DNA of 64,000 nt from Micromonospora_J zhanjiangensis (GCF_042650605.1 NZ_JBHSBN010000022.1:1-64000); one strand, 5' to 3'. Shown: positions 25,651 through 33,058, counted from the first letter of the stretch. Notes: generated by a model from the letters alone, not told the origin. Made by a program: numbers and translations.

Positions 25651-26928
25651 TCAGGCCGGGACCGCGACGGCCTCGCGCAGCAGTCGGCGAGCCAGCACGA
25701 TCCGGTCGTGGTCGTCGTCCAGGCCGGGCAGGTCGCCGACCCGCACCGGGGCGCCGGCCAGCACCGCGCGCAGCGCCGGTCCGCACCAGTCCGGGAACCC
25801 GACCGTACGGTCGAAGACCCGCAACAGCACCCGACCCGGTTCGGCCGGCGCGGCGGTGAGCTGCCAGCGGGTCCCACCCCGCAGCGCGATCCGGCTGTCC
25901 GCGTCGAGGGCGGCGATCGCGGCGGCCTGGGCCATCGGCCGGATCGGCGCCGGTCGGGCAGCCGGCCAGGCCCGCTCCCGCAACCGGGCGGCCACCGCGG
26001 CCGGATCGGCACCGACCAGCCAGTCACGCAGCGCCTCGACCGTCTCGGTCAGTTCCGGTTCCACCTGGTCCGGGTCGACCACGTCGATCCCGTACGGCAG
26101 CGGGGCGCGCAACCGCCGGTCCTCGGCGGCCAGCCCGAGCAGCGCCTCGACCAGGGCGTACCGGGTCAGCGCCCGGATGCCCACGGTCAGGTGCAGCGAA
26201 CTGTCGTCCTGCGCCTGGGCGCTGTGCAGCCAGCCGCGCGGCAGGTAGAGCGCGTCGCCGGGGGCCAGCACCACGTCCAGCGCCGGCGCGCCCTCGGCCA
26301 CGGCGGCGACCTCGTCGGCCCAGCCGCCCCACGGCTGCCGCTCCAGCGGGTCGGGCAGCACCGGTTCGTGGATCCGCCAGTGCTTGCGGCCGTCGACCTG
26401 GAGTACGAACACGTCGTGCGTGTCGTAGTGGGTGGCGAACCCCTGGCTGCCGGCCGGCGTGAGGTAGGCGTTCACCTGCAACGGCTGCCGCAGGGCGGTG
26501 GACAGGTCGCGGGTGAAGTCGACCAGGGGCGGCCAGATCCGGTGCAGTCCCTGCAGCACCAGCGTGGCGCCGCCGGCGTACAGGTCGAGGACCTTCTCGT
26601 CGAGGACCTGGTCGGTGATCTCGGCCCCGGCCCCGCCGGGCCCGGTGAACCGCGCCGCCGGCAGCAGCTCGCCGTCCTTGGCGATCCGCAGGAACGGGGT
26701 ACGCAGCCCGCGTCGGCTGAGCAGTTCGTCGGCGTCGGCCGGGCTGAGCAGGTCGGTAAAGCCGGACCGGTTGGGCAGTTCGGCGGCCCGGGACAGCAGC
26801 GGCGCGCGTCCCCAGTGCGCGGCGGCGAACTTGTCGGGCTCGACCGCCACGCACCGGGCCAGCACACCCGGTGCGGCCGCGGCGGCGGACGCCGGACGGT
26901 CGGAGCCGCCCGGCGTCACGTCGTCCAT
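25651..26928 (-). CDS. JmjC/cupin 2-oxoglutarate oxygenase (ROX-like)
   Basis: 425 residues from the ATG at 26928. A TTG at 26949 overlapping the upstream TGA would add 7. The fold is that of ribosomal oxygenases (RoxA/NO66 group): ATHYDTHDVFVLQVDGRKHWRIHEP gives the Fe(II) ligands H167 and D169, and GDALYLPRGWLHSAQ gives H235. NAYLTPAGSQGF precedes the site as in that family. C-terminal winged-helix-like region at about 270-425. Such enzymes hydroxylate side chains of peptides or proteins (His, Arg, Asp, Asn). Its gene directly follows a tiny repeat peptide, a candidate substrate. Confidence 0.88.
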   Translation of the reverse strand: MDDVTPGGSDRPASAAAAAPGVLARCVAVEPDKFAAAHWGRAPLLSRAAELPNRSGFTDLLSPADADELLSRRGLRTPFLRIAKDGELLPAARFTGPGGAGAEITDQVLDEKVLDLYAGGATLVLQGLHRIWPPLVDFTRDLSTALRQPLQVNAYLTPAGSQGFATHYDTHDVFVLQVDGRKHWRIHEPVLPDPLERQPWGGWADEVAAVAEGAPALDVVLAPGDALYLPRGWLHSAQAQDDSSLHLTVGIRALTRYALVEALLGLAAEDRRLRAPLPYGIDVVDPDQVEPELTETVEALRDWLVGADPAAVAARLRERAWPAARPAPIRPMAQAAAIAALDADSRIALRGGTRWQLTAAPAEPGRVLLRVFDRTVGFPDWCGPALRAVLAGAPVRVGDLPGLDDDHDRIVLARRLLREAVAVPA

Positions 26929-26945
26929 CAGGGGATCCCTACCGG

Positions 26946-27188
26946 TCAACGCGCGGAGCCGTCGGCGCCGCCGTCCTGCTTACCAGGAGTAGCCCCGCCG
27001 TCGGCCGGGCCCTCGGCACCGCCGTCGGCGCCACCGTCCTGCTTACCAGGGGTCGCCCCGCCGTCCGCCGGACCCTCGGCGCCACCGTCGGCACCCCCGT
27101 CCCGCCCGGTCGGGTTCGCCCCGCCGTCGGCCGGTCCCTCGCCGCCACCGCCGCCAGTGGTCCGGATGTCGTCATCGTCGAGCCTCAT
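26946..27188 (-). CDS. 80-aa repeat peptide, putative modified-peptide precursor
   Basis: 80 residues with a strong GAAGGGGG ribosome binding site before the ATG at 27188. A 16-residue acidic head (MRLDDDDIRTT then five Gly) is followed by exactly three 21-residue repeats beginning EGPADGGA and ending DGGADGGA or DGGADGSA, plus a final Arg. Asp, Gly, Ala and Pro dominate; no hydrophobic core or secretion signal. It overlaps or abuts the JmjC oxygenase gene. Leader plus multiple cores plus adjacent tailoring enzyme is the architecture of ribosomally made, modified peptides. Function is inferred from this organisation only. Confidence 0.78.
   Translation of the reverse strand: MRLDDDDIRTTGGGGGEGPADGGANPTGRDGGADGGAEGPADGGATPGKQDGGADGGAEGPADGGATPGKQDGGADGSAR
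26952..27140 (-). repeat. Three 63-bp coding repeats in the peptide gene
   Basis: Units at 27078-27140, 27015-27077 and 26952-27014 encode 21 residues each. Units 2 and 3 differ at one residue near the end (G to S). Unit 1 differs at NPTGR versus TPGKQ. The silent-site differences show that the protein repeat has been maintained while DNA diverged slightly. Confidence 0.9.
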
Positions 27189-27540
27189 GGAGCCCCCTTC
27201 AGCTGCTCAGCGCCCCGGCGTACCGCACGGTGCGTCGTGTCTCCGGCTGTACCCCGCGGCCGATCCCGTCTAACCAGGCAACGCCGACAGAACGGTCGGG
27301 TCACGGCGAACGGCACCAGCCGCCCCGGTCGGGCGGTCGGGGGGCGCGGCTCGGCCGGGCCGGCCGGGAGCGCTCCCGGCCTGGTCACGCACCGATCGGC
27401 TCAGCCGATCAACCGCTCGGCAATCACCCACCGGCCGGTGGGTGTCGACTCGACCGCTGCGGGTACGTCCCCCGCCTACGAGTACGCCCGCCGCAGCGAG
27501 CCCGTTCCGGCGCCCGCACGGCCGAAAACGAGGTGCGCCG
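27189..27540. promoter_or_regulatory. 352-bp divergent regulatory region with three palindromes
   Basis: No gene is seen. It separates the peptide/JmjC operon (minus) from the OFA transporter (plus). Three perfect inverted repeats occur in 83 bp: GGCCGGGAGCGCTCCCGGCC at 27362-27381, GATCGGCT-C-AGCCGATC at 27394-27410 and CACCCACCGGCCGGTGGGTG at 27425-27444. The first contains GGGAGCGCTCCC, the core of the LacI-family CebR operator known from Streptomyces. Their proximity to the transporter start suggests control of that gene, but either direction is possible. Confidence 0.6.
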
Positions 27541-28959
27541 ATGCCCCTGCTTTCCGCCCTGGACGCCCGACACACCGTGGCGCCCCCGGGTTACAGCCGT
27601 TGGTTGATCCCACCCGCCGCGCTGGCGGTGCACCTGTGCATCGGGCAGGTCTACGCCACCAGCGTCTACAAGAACAGCCTGATCGCCCACTTCGGGGCCA
27701 GCCAGACCGCCATCGGCGTCATCTTCAGCATCGCCATCGTGATGCTGGGCCTGTCGGCGGCGTTCGGCGGCACCTGGGTGGAGGCCAACGGCCCGCGCAA
27801 GGCGATGTTCGTCTCCGCCTGCTTCTGGGCGGCCGGTTTCCTGGTCGGCGCGCTCGGCATCGCCACCAAGCAGCTCTGGCTGCTCTACCTCGGCTACGGC
27901 GTGCTGGGCGGGATCGGGCTCGGCATCGGCTACATCTCGCCGGTGTCCACCCTGATCAAATGGTTCCCGGACCGGCCAGGGCTGGCCACCGGGCTGGCCA
28001 TCATGGGCTTCGGCGGTGGCGCGTTGGTGGCCAGTCCGCTGTCGCGGCAACTGCTGTCGTTCTACGACCCGGGCTACAGCGCCGGAAACGCCGGTTCGGT
28101 CGCCTCCGGCAGCGCGCTGGTCTGGCTGTTCGTCACCCTGGGGATCGGCTACTTCGTGGTGATGATGCTCGGCGTGGTCAACATCCGGGTACCGGCGACC
28201 GGCTGGCGGCCGGCCGGCTTCGACCCCGCCGCGGTTGCCGCGAAGCCGATGGTGACCACGGCCAGCGTCTCCGCCGCGAACGCGATCCGGACCCGGGCGT
28301 TCTGGCTGCTGTGGGTCGTGCTGTTCTGCAACGTGACCGCCGGCATCGGGATCCTGGAACAGGCCAGCCCGATGATCCAGGACTTCTTCCGGGACAACGG
28401 GGTGTCGTCGGTGAGCACCGCCGCCGCGGGCGGGTTCGTCGGCCTGCTGTCGCTGTTCAACATGGCCGGCCGGTTCGCCTGGTCGTCCACCTCGGACGTG
28501 ATCGGCCGCAAGCCGATCTACCTGGTCTACCTGGGCGTGGGGATCGTGCTCTACGCCCTGCTGGCCGTCGCCGGGCACACCGCGGTCGCGCTGTTCGTGC
28601 TGCTGGCCTGCGGCATCCTGTCCTTCTACGGCGGCGGTTTCGCCACCGTCCCGGCCTACCTGCGGGACCTGTTCGGCACCTTCCAGGTCGGCGCGATCCA
28701 CGGCCGGCTGCTCACCGCCTGGTCCGCGGCCGGCGTCGCCGGACCGCTGATCGTCAACGGCTTCCTGGACGCCCAGGGCAAGCCCGGCACGCTCACCGCG
28801 GCGGCCTACCGACCGGCCCTGTTCACCATGATCGGCGTACTGGCCGTGGGCTTCGTGGCGAACCTGCTGATCCGGCCGGTCCCGGACCGCTTCCACGAAC
28901 CCCGCGACTCCGCCCGCACGGAGACCACCGGTACGACCGAACGGAGTGATCTGCAATGA
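27541..28959 (+). CDS. OFA-family MFS transporter (oxalate/formate-antiporter-like)
   Basis: 472 residues from the ATG at 27541, with GAGGTG upstream. About 12 membrane helices. WLIPPAALAVHLCIGQVYATSVYKNSL at the N-terminus and LYLGYGVLGGIGLGIGYISPVSTLIKWFPDRPGLATGLAIMGFGGGA-type loops (here split across TM4-TM5) are typical of the OFA group, which exchanges or imports monocarboxylates such as lactate, formate or oxalate. The stop overlaps the next gene as ATGA. Substrate not determinable. Confidence 0.9.
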   Translation: MPLLSALDARHTVAPPGYSRWLIPPAALAVHLCIGQVYATSVYKNSLIAHFGASQTAIGVIFSIAIVMLGLSAAFGGTWVEANGPRKAMFVSACFWAAGFLVGALGIATKQLWLLYLGYGVLGGIGLGIGYISPVSTLIKWFPDRPGLATGLAIMGFGGGALVASPLSRQLLSFYDPGYSAGNAGSVASGSALVWLFVTLGIGYFVVMMLGVVNIRVPATGWRPAGFDPAAVAAKPMVTTASVSAANAIRTRAFWLLWVVLFCNVTAGIGILEQASPMIQDFFRDNGVSSVSTAAAGGFVGLLSLFNMAGRFAWSSTSDVIGRKPIYLVYLGVGIVLYALLAVAGHTAVALFVLLACGILSFYGGGFATVPAYLRDLFGTFQVGAIHGRLLTAWSAAGVAGPLIVNGFLDAQGKPGTLTAAAYRPALFTMIGVLAVGFVANLLIRPVPDRFHEPRDSARTETTGTTERSDLQ

Positions 28960-29111
28960 CCGACCCGACCCCGTACACGAACCCTTATTCGGGCCCGACC
29001 CGCACCGGCCAGACGGGCCGGCTGTGGGGCTCCTGGCTGCTGGTGGCGGTCCTGCTCGGCTACGGCGTGGTGCAGACGCTGATCACGGCGGCCAATCTGT
29101 TCACCCGCTGA
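28956..29111 (+). CDS. MFS transporter small subunit (51 aa)
   Basis: 51 residues. The ATG overlaps the transporter stop (ATGA). A short polar N-terminus rich in Pro and Thr is followed by a single membrane helix (LWGSWLLVAVLLGYGVVQTL) and a short tail. Small one-helix proteins encoded directly behind OFA transporters are a known arrangement and are thought to be partners of the transporter. It is too short for many gene callers. The overlap implies coupled translation and near-equal synthesis. Confidence 0.82.
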   Translation: MTDPTPYTNPYSGPTRTGQTGRLWGSWLLVAVLLGYGVVQTLITAANLFTR

Positions 29112-29146
29112 CCTCACAGCTCGCCGGCAGCGGTTCCTCAACGACA

Positions 29147-29180
29147 ACGCCCTGTTCCGGACGTGTCCGGAACAGGGCGT
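29147..29180. terminator. Bidirectional hairpin, perfect 16-bp stem
   Basis: ACGCCCTGTTCCGGAC at 29147-29162 and its exact complement at 29165-29180 leave a 2-nt centre. It lies between the convergent transporter small subunit (ends 29111) and DUF397 gene (ends 29196), the ideal place for a two-way terminator. No U-tract on either strand. Confidence 0.8.
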
Positions 29181-29195
29181 GCCACGGGCCGACTG

Positions 29196-29387
29196 CTACC
29201 GCTCCGCTACACCGTCGACGAACGCCTTCCACGCGGACGGCGCGAAGGCAAGCACCGGCCCGGTGCCCTGGTCCTTCGTGTCGCGGACGTAGACCGCCGC
29301 TGCGAGGTTGTCGGCCACCTCCACACACGCACCACCGTTGTTGCCGCTACGCGTGCTCTTGCGCCAGTTGGCGCGGGTCAGGTTCAT
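29196..29387 (-). CDS. DUF397 domain protein (first copy)
   Basis: 63 residues from the ATG at 29387, preceded by AAGGAAG. NLTRANWRKSTRSGNNGGACVEVADN and VYVRDTKDQGTGPVLAFAPSAWKAFVDGV are the full DUF397 signature. These small proteins pair with XRE-DUF5753 regulators in actinobacteria (Streptomyces WhiJ/BldB-like loci), where they modulate the regulator's DNA binding and development. Here it is second of two tandem DUF397 genes behind such a regulator, so possibly a duplication. Separated from the next copy by 55 bp. Confidence 0.93.
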   Translation of the reverse strand: MNLTRANWRKSTRSGNNGGACVEVADNLAAAVYVRDTKDQGTGPVLAFAPSAWKAFVDGVAER

Positions 29388-29442
29388 GATGCGGCTTCCT
29401 TGATCATGTCGATGGATGTCCGGCTGGGGAGCGCCCGACTCC

Positions 29443-29646
29443 TCACCCGTTCCCACGGCGGCCAGCGGCAACGCCGTCAACGAAGGCCCTCCATGCGGAC
29501 GGCGCGAAGATTAGGCCCGGACCTTGACGGTCCTTGGTGTCCCGCACGCCGATCACGTCAGGCAGATTGTCCGCGACCTCGACGCAGTCGCCCCCGTTGC
29601 CGCTACTCTTGCTGCTCTTGTGCCAGACGGCGCCGGTCAGTTCCAT
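29443..29646 (-). CDS. DUF397 domain protein (second copy)
   Basis: 67 residues. LTGAVWHKSSKSSGNGGDCVEVADN and IGVRDTKDRQGPGLIFAPSAWRAFVDGV match DUF397. The ATG at 29646 lies 10 nt inside the end of the regulator gene, so the two are translationally coupled and most likely work together. It is clearly related to the downstream copy, with divergence in the central loop. Confidence 0.93.
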   Translation of the reverse strand: MELTGAVWHKSSKSSGNGGDCVEVADNLPDVIGVRDTKDRQGPGLIFAPSAWRAFVDGVAAGRRGNG

Positions 29647-30407
29647 GCTTCCGCCAACTCCCTGATCAGCTCGATGGATTGCCGGTGAGGTAATGCCTCA
29701 CCTCGGCAAGACTCCCACGCGTGGAGAACGTCTGTCACTCTGTCCGAGTCGTCAACGACCTCACCGGCGAGCGGAGTGTCGAGGTAGGCCATCACCCGCG
29801 ATCCAGGAAGGTCCGCCAGCACGAACGCTCCGTTCAGCCCCGCGTATGCCCCGGCGGCGGTCGGCACGACATGGATGCGGACGTTCGGTAGCGCCGCTGC
29901 CGTGTTGACGAGGTAGTTCAGTTGTGCCCGCATGACGGCGGCCCCGCCGACTGGCCGCCGTAATGCGAACTCATCCACGACTGCCGTCAGGGACGGTGGT
30001 TCTTCCCGGGCGAGGATCGCCCGGCGGGCCATCCGGCCGTTGACGTGGTTCGGCACATCGCTACGCCGCACCAAGCCGGCTTCGGTGAGGACGACGCGTG
30101 CGTATTCAGGGGTTTGCAGCAGACCGGGAATGACGAGTGGTTGAAAAGACCGCAGCGCCAGAGCTTCGGCTTCAATCTCCCGCCACGGTCGGAACCATGT
30201 CGCATCACGTCGCCGGTCAGGCCACAACTGAGCCGGGTCCTCGGACAAGATCGTCGCCACCGCAGCCCGGTTCCGCGGGTGTGGAACTCGTCCCCGCGAT
30301 AGCCAACGGGAGACCGTTTTCGGGTCGACGCCGATCTTTCCGGCCAGGCTCTCGCACGTTTCGCCTGTTCGAGACATCGCCGTACGCAGAACTTCGTTCA
30401 CCTTCAC
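29637..30407 (-). CDS. XRE-family regulator with DUF5753
   Basis: 256 residues from the GTG at 30407 (VKVNEVLRTAMSRTGE), chosen for AGGAGAG just upstream. The helix-turn-helix lies at about residues 8-60 (CESLAGKIGVDPKTVSRWLSRGRVP). DUF5753 follows, with the usual LRSFQPLVIPGLLQTPEYAR and NVRIHVVPTAAGAYAGLNGAFVLAD. It belongs to the WhiJ-like group of developmental or antibiotic-related regulators that pair with DUF397 proteins. The divergent 57-aa and 97-aa genes upstream are probable targets. Confidence 0.93.
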   Translation of the reverse strand: MKVNEVLRTAMSRTGETCESLAGKIGVDPKTVSRWLSRGRVPHPRNRAAVATILSEDPAQLWPDRRRDATWFRPWREIEAEALALRSFQPLVIPGLLQTPEYARVVLTEAGLVRRSDVPNHVNGRMARRAILAREEPPSLTAVVDEFALRRPVGGAAVMRAQLNYLVNTAAALPNVRIHVVPTAAGAYAGLNGAFVLADLPGSRVMAYLDTPLAGEVVDDSDRVTDVLHAWESCRGEALPHRQSIELIRELAEAWN

Positions 30408-30540
30408 CGCTCTCCTGAATGGACGCTGCGGACGTCCCAAAAGGTACCCACTCGACGTAGAGATGTCACCTCCCTGTAGGCAGGGTGTAACCGAGCGACA
30501 CCGCACGACGCCCCATCAGCCCTCGTCAGGAGGTCAGCTT

Positions 30541-30714
30541 GTGTCTCACCGTTATCGCTGCGCGCCACGATCGACGGCGCCCCGCACACCACAAGAACCC
30601 GCACCGTCGGCGGACCGGTCCAGTGACCGGCCGGCCCGGGCAGCGTCGGAGACGGTCAAATTCACGGCCGGGGAACGCGCGGAGATCTGGCGACTGAACG
30701 GGCGGCGGCCATGA
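30541..30714 (+). CDS. 57-aa hypothetical protein
   Basis: 57 residues from the GTG at 30541, which follows TCAGGAGGTCAGCTT. Basic and Pro-rich at the N-terminus, ending VKFTAGERAEIWRLNGRRP. The stop overlaps the next gene as ATGA. Genes of this size divergent from XRE-DUF5753 regulators are common in Micromonosporaceae; no function is assigned. Confidence 0.62.
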   Translation: MSHRYRCAPRSTAPRTPQEPAPSADRSSDRPARAASETVKFTAGERAEIWRLNGRRP

Positions 30715-31004
30715 CCACGCCCAGACCGTCACAGAGCCGCGTCCCGCGGCATCCGCCCCTGCGCCCGTCGTGGCGGTGTCGGACGTGCGGCCACCTGTGG
30801 CCGTGCGAGTCCGCGAAGGCTGACGTCATCGACGAACTGAACGGGGACATGGTCGCGGTCGCCGTGTTCATGGCGGCCTCGATGTCCGAGGCGATGCATG
30901 ACCTGATGAGGCTGACGCCGGACGACATGCCGACCCCGGCCGAGGTGTGGGACCGCTTCCTCCAGTGGCTCGACGTCGCCAGGCGCCTGGAGGTCGGTGG
31001 ATGA
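30711..31004 (+). CDS. 97-aa protein with Cys cluster
   Basis: 97 residues. WRCRTCGHLWPCESAKADVIDEL gives C-x2-C-x5-C with a His between, a possible zinc ribbon. The remainder is helical (VAVAVFMAASMSEAMHDLMRLTPDDMPTPAEVWDRF). Homologues are sometimes labelled flavin reductase in databases, but no flavin-binding motif is visible and I do not accept that name. Coupled to the 57-aa gene and divergent from the XRE-DUF5753 regulator. Confidence 0.68.
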   Translation: MTTPRPSQSRVPRHPPLRPSWRCRTCGHLWPCESAKADVIDELNGDMVAVAVFMAASMSEAMHDLMRLTPDDMPTPAEVWDRFLQWLDVARRLEVGG

Positions 31005-31072
31005 CCGCCACCGCCAGCCCCGCACGCGTCTGCCGCCCGTGCCCCGTCCCCGCCCGCCGGAGAGGAGGCCAA

Positions 31073-31133
31073 GAGCATCAGTTGTAAACCTGCCGGCGGG
31101 GCGGCGTGTCGTACCGGAAAAGCACTGATGCTC
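31073..31133. repeat. 10-bp inverted repeat with 41-nt loop
   Basis: GAGCATCAGT at 31073-31082 and ACTGATGCTC at 31124-31133 are exact complements. They lie after the 97-aa gene and reach into the 3' end of the minus-strand membrane protein gene. It could be a weak terminator or the ends of a small excised element. Confidence 0.4.
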
Positions 31134-31551
31134 ATGACTCGCCGTCCCGCCCGCCGGCATCGGGACGACGCGGTCGCCGTTTGCGGCGGCGCCGTCGTGC
31201 CCGATTGCCTACCTGCAGCTCGGGGCGTGGTCCCGATTTCGGCGCTACATCGTAGATGTAGTAGCTACTACGTCTTTGATGTGGCGCCGAAATCGGAACC
31301 GGCTCACCCGTCACGGAGAACATGCCCTGGCGGGACCTCACCGTGACCGAGCCGGGCGTACCCCAGACGGTGGCCCGGACGCCGTCCCAGGCCTGTGGTA
31401 CGGCGAAGAGCGCCCACCCCAGCGTGACCGCGAGCGCGAAGGTGACCAGTCCGCCGACGATGAGGCGGATGAGCCAGTGGGCTTCGCGGACGGCCGCCGG
31501 CAGGTGCCACAGCTTCGATCGGCGCGCCGGTCGTCCGGATACGCGCCGCAT
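31132..31551 (-). CDS. 139-aa single-helix membrane protein with atypical C-terminus
   Basis: 139 residues from the ATG at 31551. The basic N-terminus (RRVSGRPARRSKLWHLPAAVREAHW) is followed by one membrane helix (LIRLIVGGLVTFALAVTLGWALFAV) and an extracytoplasmic GTPGSVTVRSR domain start, as in small actinobacterial membrane proteins. After residue about 90 the sequence runs through a strong DNA inverted repeat (31233-31296) and ends in a highly basic tail (GNRARRRRRKRRPRR). That tail is unlike the family and suggests the C-terminus was replaced or frameshifted. A weak ribosome binding site leaves the start uncertain. Confidence 0.5.
   Translation of the reverse strand: MRRVSGRPARRSKLWHLPAAVREAHWLIRLIVGGLVTFALAVTLGWALFAVPQAWDGVRATVWGTPGSVTVRSRQGMFSVTGEPVPISAPHQRRSSYYIYDVAPKSGPRPELQVGNRARRRRRKRRPRRPDAGGRDGES
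31233..31296. repeat. Nested inverted repeat inside a reading frame
   Basis: Arms 31233-31251 and 31278-31296 match at 18 of 19 positions (CCGATTTCGGCGC and complement). The loop contains a second perfect palindrome, GTAGTAGCTACTAC at 31258-31271. Both strands therefore read similar peptides (SSYY..DVAPKS). It is markedly AT-richer than its surroundings. Confidence 0.75.
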
Positions 31552-31634
31552 ACCTGGAAAGGTTAGCCAGGCCGGGTCCGTCGACGGAAGCGGCGGCCTG
31601 CCGCCGTGCACGTTGCGCACAGCGGAGGAAACCC

Positions 31635-31668
31635 CGACACTTAATCGACAGAATTCGATTAAGTGTCG
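31635..31668. promoter_or_regulatory. Perfect 13-bp inverted repeat upstream of the CBM2 hydrolase
   Basis: CGACACTTAATCG at 31635-31647 and CGATTAAGTGTCG at 31656-31668 flank an 8-nt spacer. The site ends 21 bp before the hydrolase ATG. Length, perfection and AT content in a GC-rich genome point to an operator for a LacI, TetR or GntR-type repressor. A transcript hairpin is the alternative. Confidence 0.7.
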
Positions 31669-31689
31669 AACGCATCCCGGAGGACCTCG

Positions 31690-32985
31690 ATGGCACCCGC
31701 TCGGTACCGATCCCGCATTGTGCTCGCCGGCGCTGTCGGTCTCGCCACGGCCGCCGCGGCCGGCCTGCTGACCACGACCGCAGCCCAGGCCGCACCGGGC
31801 TGCGGCGTCGACTACACGGTGTCCAGCTCGTGGCCCGGCGGCTTCACCGCGGCGGTCGCCGTCACCAACCTCGGTGATCCCCTCACCGGCTGGAAGCTGA
31901 CCTGGTCCTTCACCGCCGGGCAGACCGTCACCCAACTGTGGAACGGCTCGGTCGCCCAGTCCGGGTCCCAGGTCACCGTCACCAACGCGGCCTACAACGG
32001 CACCGTCGCCACCGGTGGCACCGTCTCGTTCGGCTTCAACGGTACGTGGACCGGCAGCAACCCGAAGCCCGCCAGTTTCACCCTCAACGGCGTCCTGTGC
32101 ACGGGTTCGGTCGGCGGGTCCCCGACGCCGACACCAGGCGACCCGACGCCAACGCCGACAGCGACACCGACGTCGTCGCCGACACCGAACGACCCCACCC
32201 CGTCGCCCGGCGGGCCCACGCCGCCGCCGGTCAGCTCCGTCGGTGGCTCCGGACCCTACCCGGCGGGGTACGAGACGGTGAGCAACCTGGACAATCACAC
32301 CCTCTACCGGCCGGCCAGCTTCCCGTCCCGGCCACTGCCCGTCTTCCTCTGGGGTAACGGTGGTTGTGCGGCGAACGGGACCACCGCGCTGCCGTTCCTG
32401 CGCGAGATCGCGTCACACGGGTTCCTGGCCATCTCCAACGGCCGCCCGAACGGCTCCGGTACGGAGACCGCGGCGATGCTGACGCAGTCGATGAACTGGG
32501 TCGTGGCGGAGAACAGCCGACCGGGCAGCTGGTACTACGGACGGATCGACACCACGAAGATCGCCGTGGCCGGTTGGTCCTGCGGGGGCCTTGAGGCGTA
32601 CGAGGTGTCCAACGACGCCCGGGTCAGCACGACCATGATCTTCAGCAGCGGGCTGTTGGACGACAACAACGACTACCAGTTGCGGCGACTGACGAAACCG
32701 ATCGCGTACTTCGTCGGCGGACCCGGCGACATCGCCTACCCGAACGCCATGGACGACTGGGGCAAGCTGCCGAGCGGCCTGCCGGCCTTCATGGGCAACC
32801 TGCCCGTCGGGCACGGCGGGACGTACGGCCAGACCAACGGCGGGGAGTTCGGCCGGGTCGCGGTGCTCTATCTCAAATGGCGTCTGCTGGGTGACCGGAC
32901 CGCCGGTCAGACCTTCGTGGGCGGCAACTGCGGCCTCTGTGCCAACACCCAATGGACCGTCCAGCAGAAGAACCTCACCCTCTGA
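31690..32985 (+). CDS. Secreted CBM2 alpha/beta hydrolase
   Basis: 431 residues from the ATG at 31690 (GGAGGACC upstream). Signal peptide residues 1-34 (hydrophobic core IVLAGAVGLATAAAAG, cleavage near AQA). CBM2 cellulose/xylan-binding module 36-138 with the usual Cys pair (C38, C137) and surface Trp residues. Pro-Thr linker about 145-182. Alpha/beta hydrolase 188-431 with nucleophile S297 in AVAGWSCGGLEA. Likely a polysaccharide-targeted esterase or related extracellular enzyme. The exact substrate is not shown. A perfect inverted repeat just upstream suggests inducible expression. Confidence 0.88.
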   Translation: MAPARYRSRIVLAGAVGLATAAAAGLLTTTAAQAAPGCGVDYTVSSSWPGGFTAAVAVTNLGDPLTGWKLTWSFTAGQTVTQLWNGSVAQSGSQVTVTNAAYNGTVATGGTVSFGFNGTWTGSNPKPASFTLNGVLCTGSVGGSPTPTPGDPTPTPTATPTSSPTPNDPTPSPGGPTPPPVSSVGGSGPYPAGYETVSNLDNHTLYRPASFPSRPLPVFLWGNGGCAANGTTALPFLREIASHGFLAISNGRPNGSGTETAAMLTQSMNWVVAENSRPGSWYYGRIDTTKIAVAGWSCGGLEAYEVSNDARVSTTMIFSSGLLDDNNDYQLRRLTKPIAYFVGGPGDIAYPNAMDDWGKLPSGLPAFMGNLPVGHGGTYGQTNGGEFGRVAVLYLKWRLLGDRTAGQTFVGGNCGLCANTQWTVQQKNLTL

Positions 32986-33058
32986 GTGCCGCGTCCGCTG
33001 TCCCGGTCCCGACTGAGCAGTCAAACGATCACGCTCGATATCGGTATCCTCGCTCGAT

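Noticed and set aside
31663..31689. Upstream GTG start for the CBM2 hydrolase
   Set aside because: It lies within the right arm of the inverted repeat and lacks a ribosome binding site. GGAGGACC precedes the ATG at 31690, which also gives a proper signal peptide.
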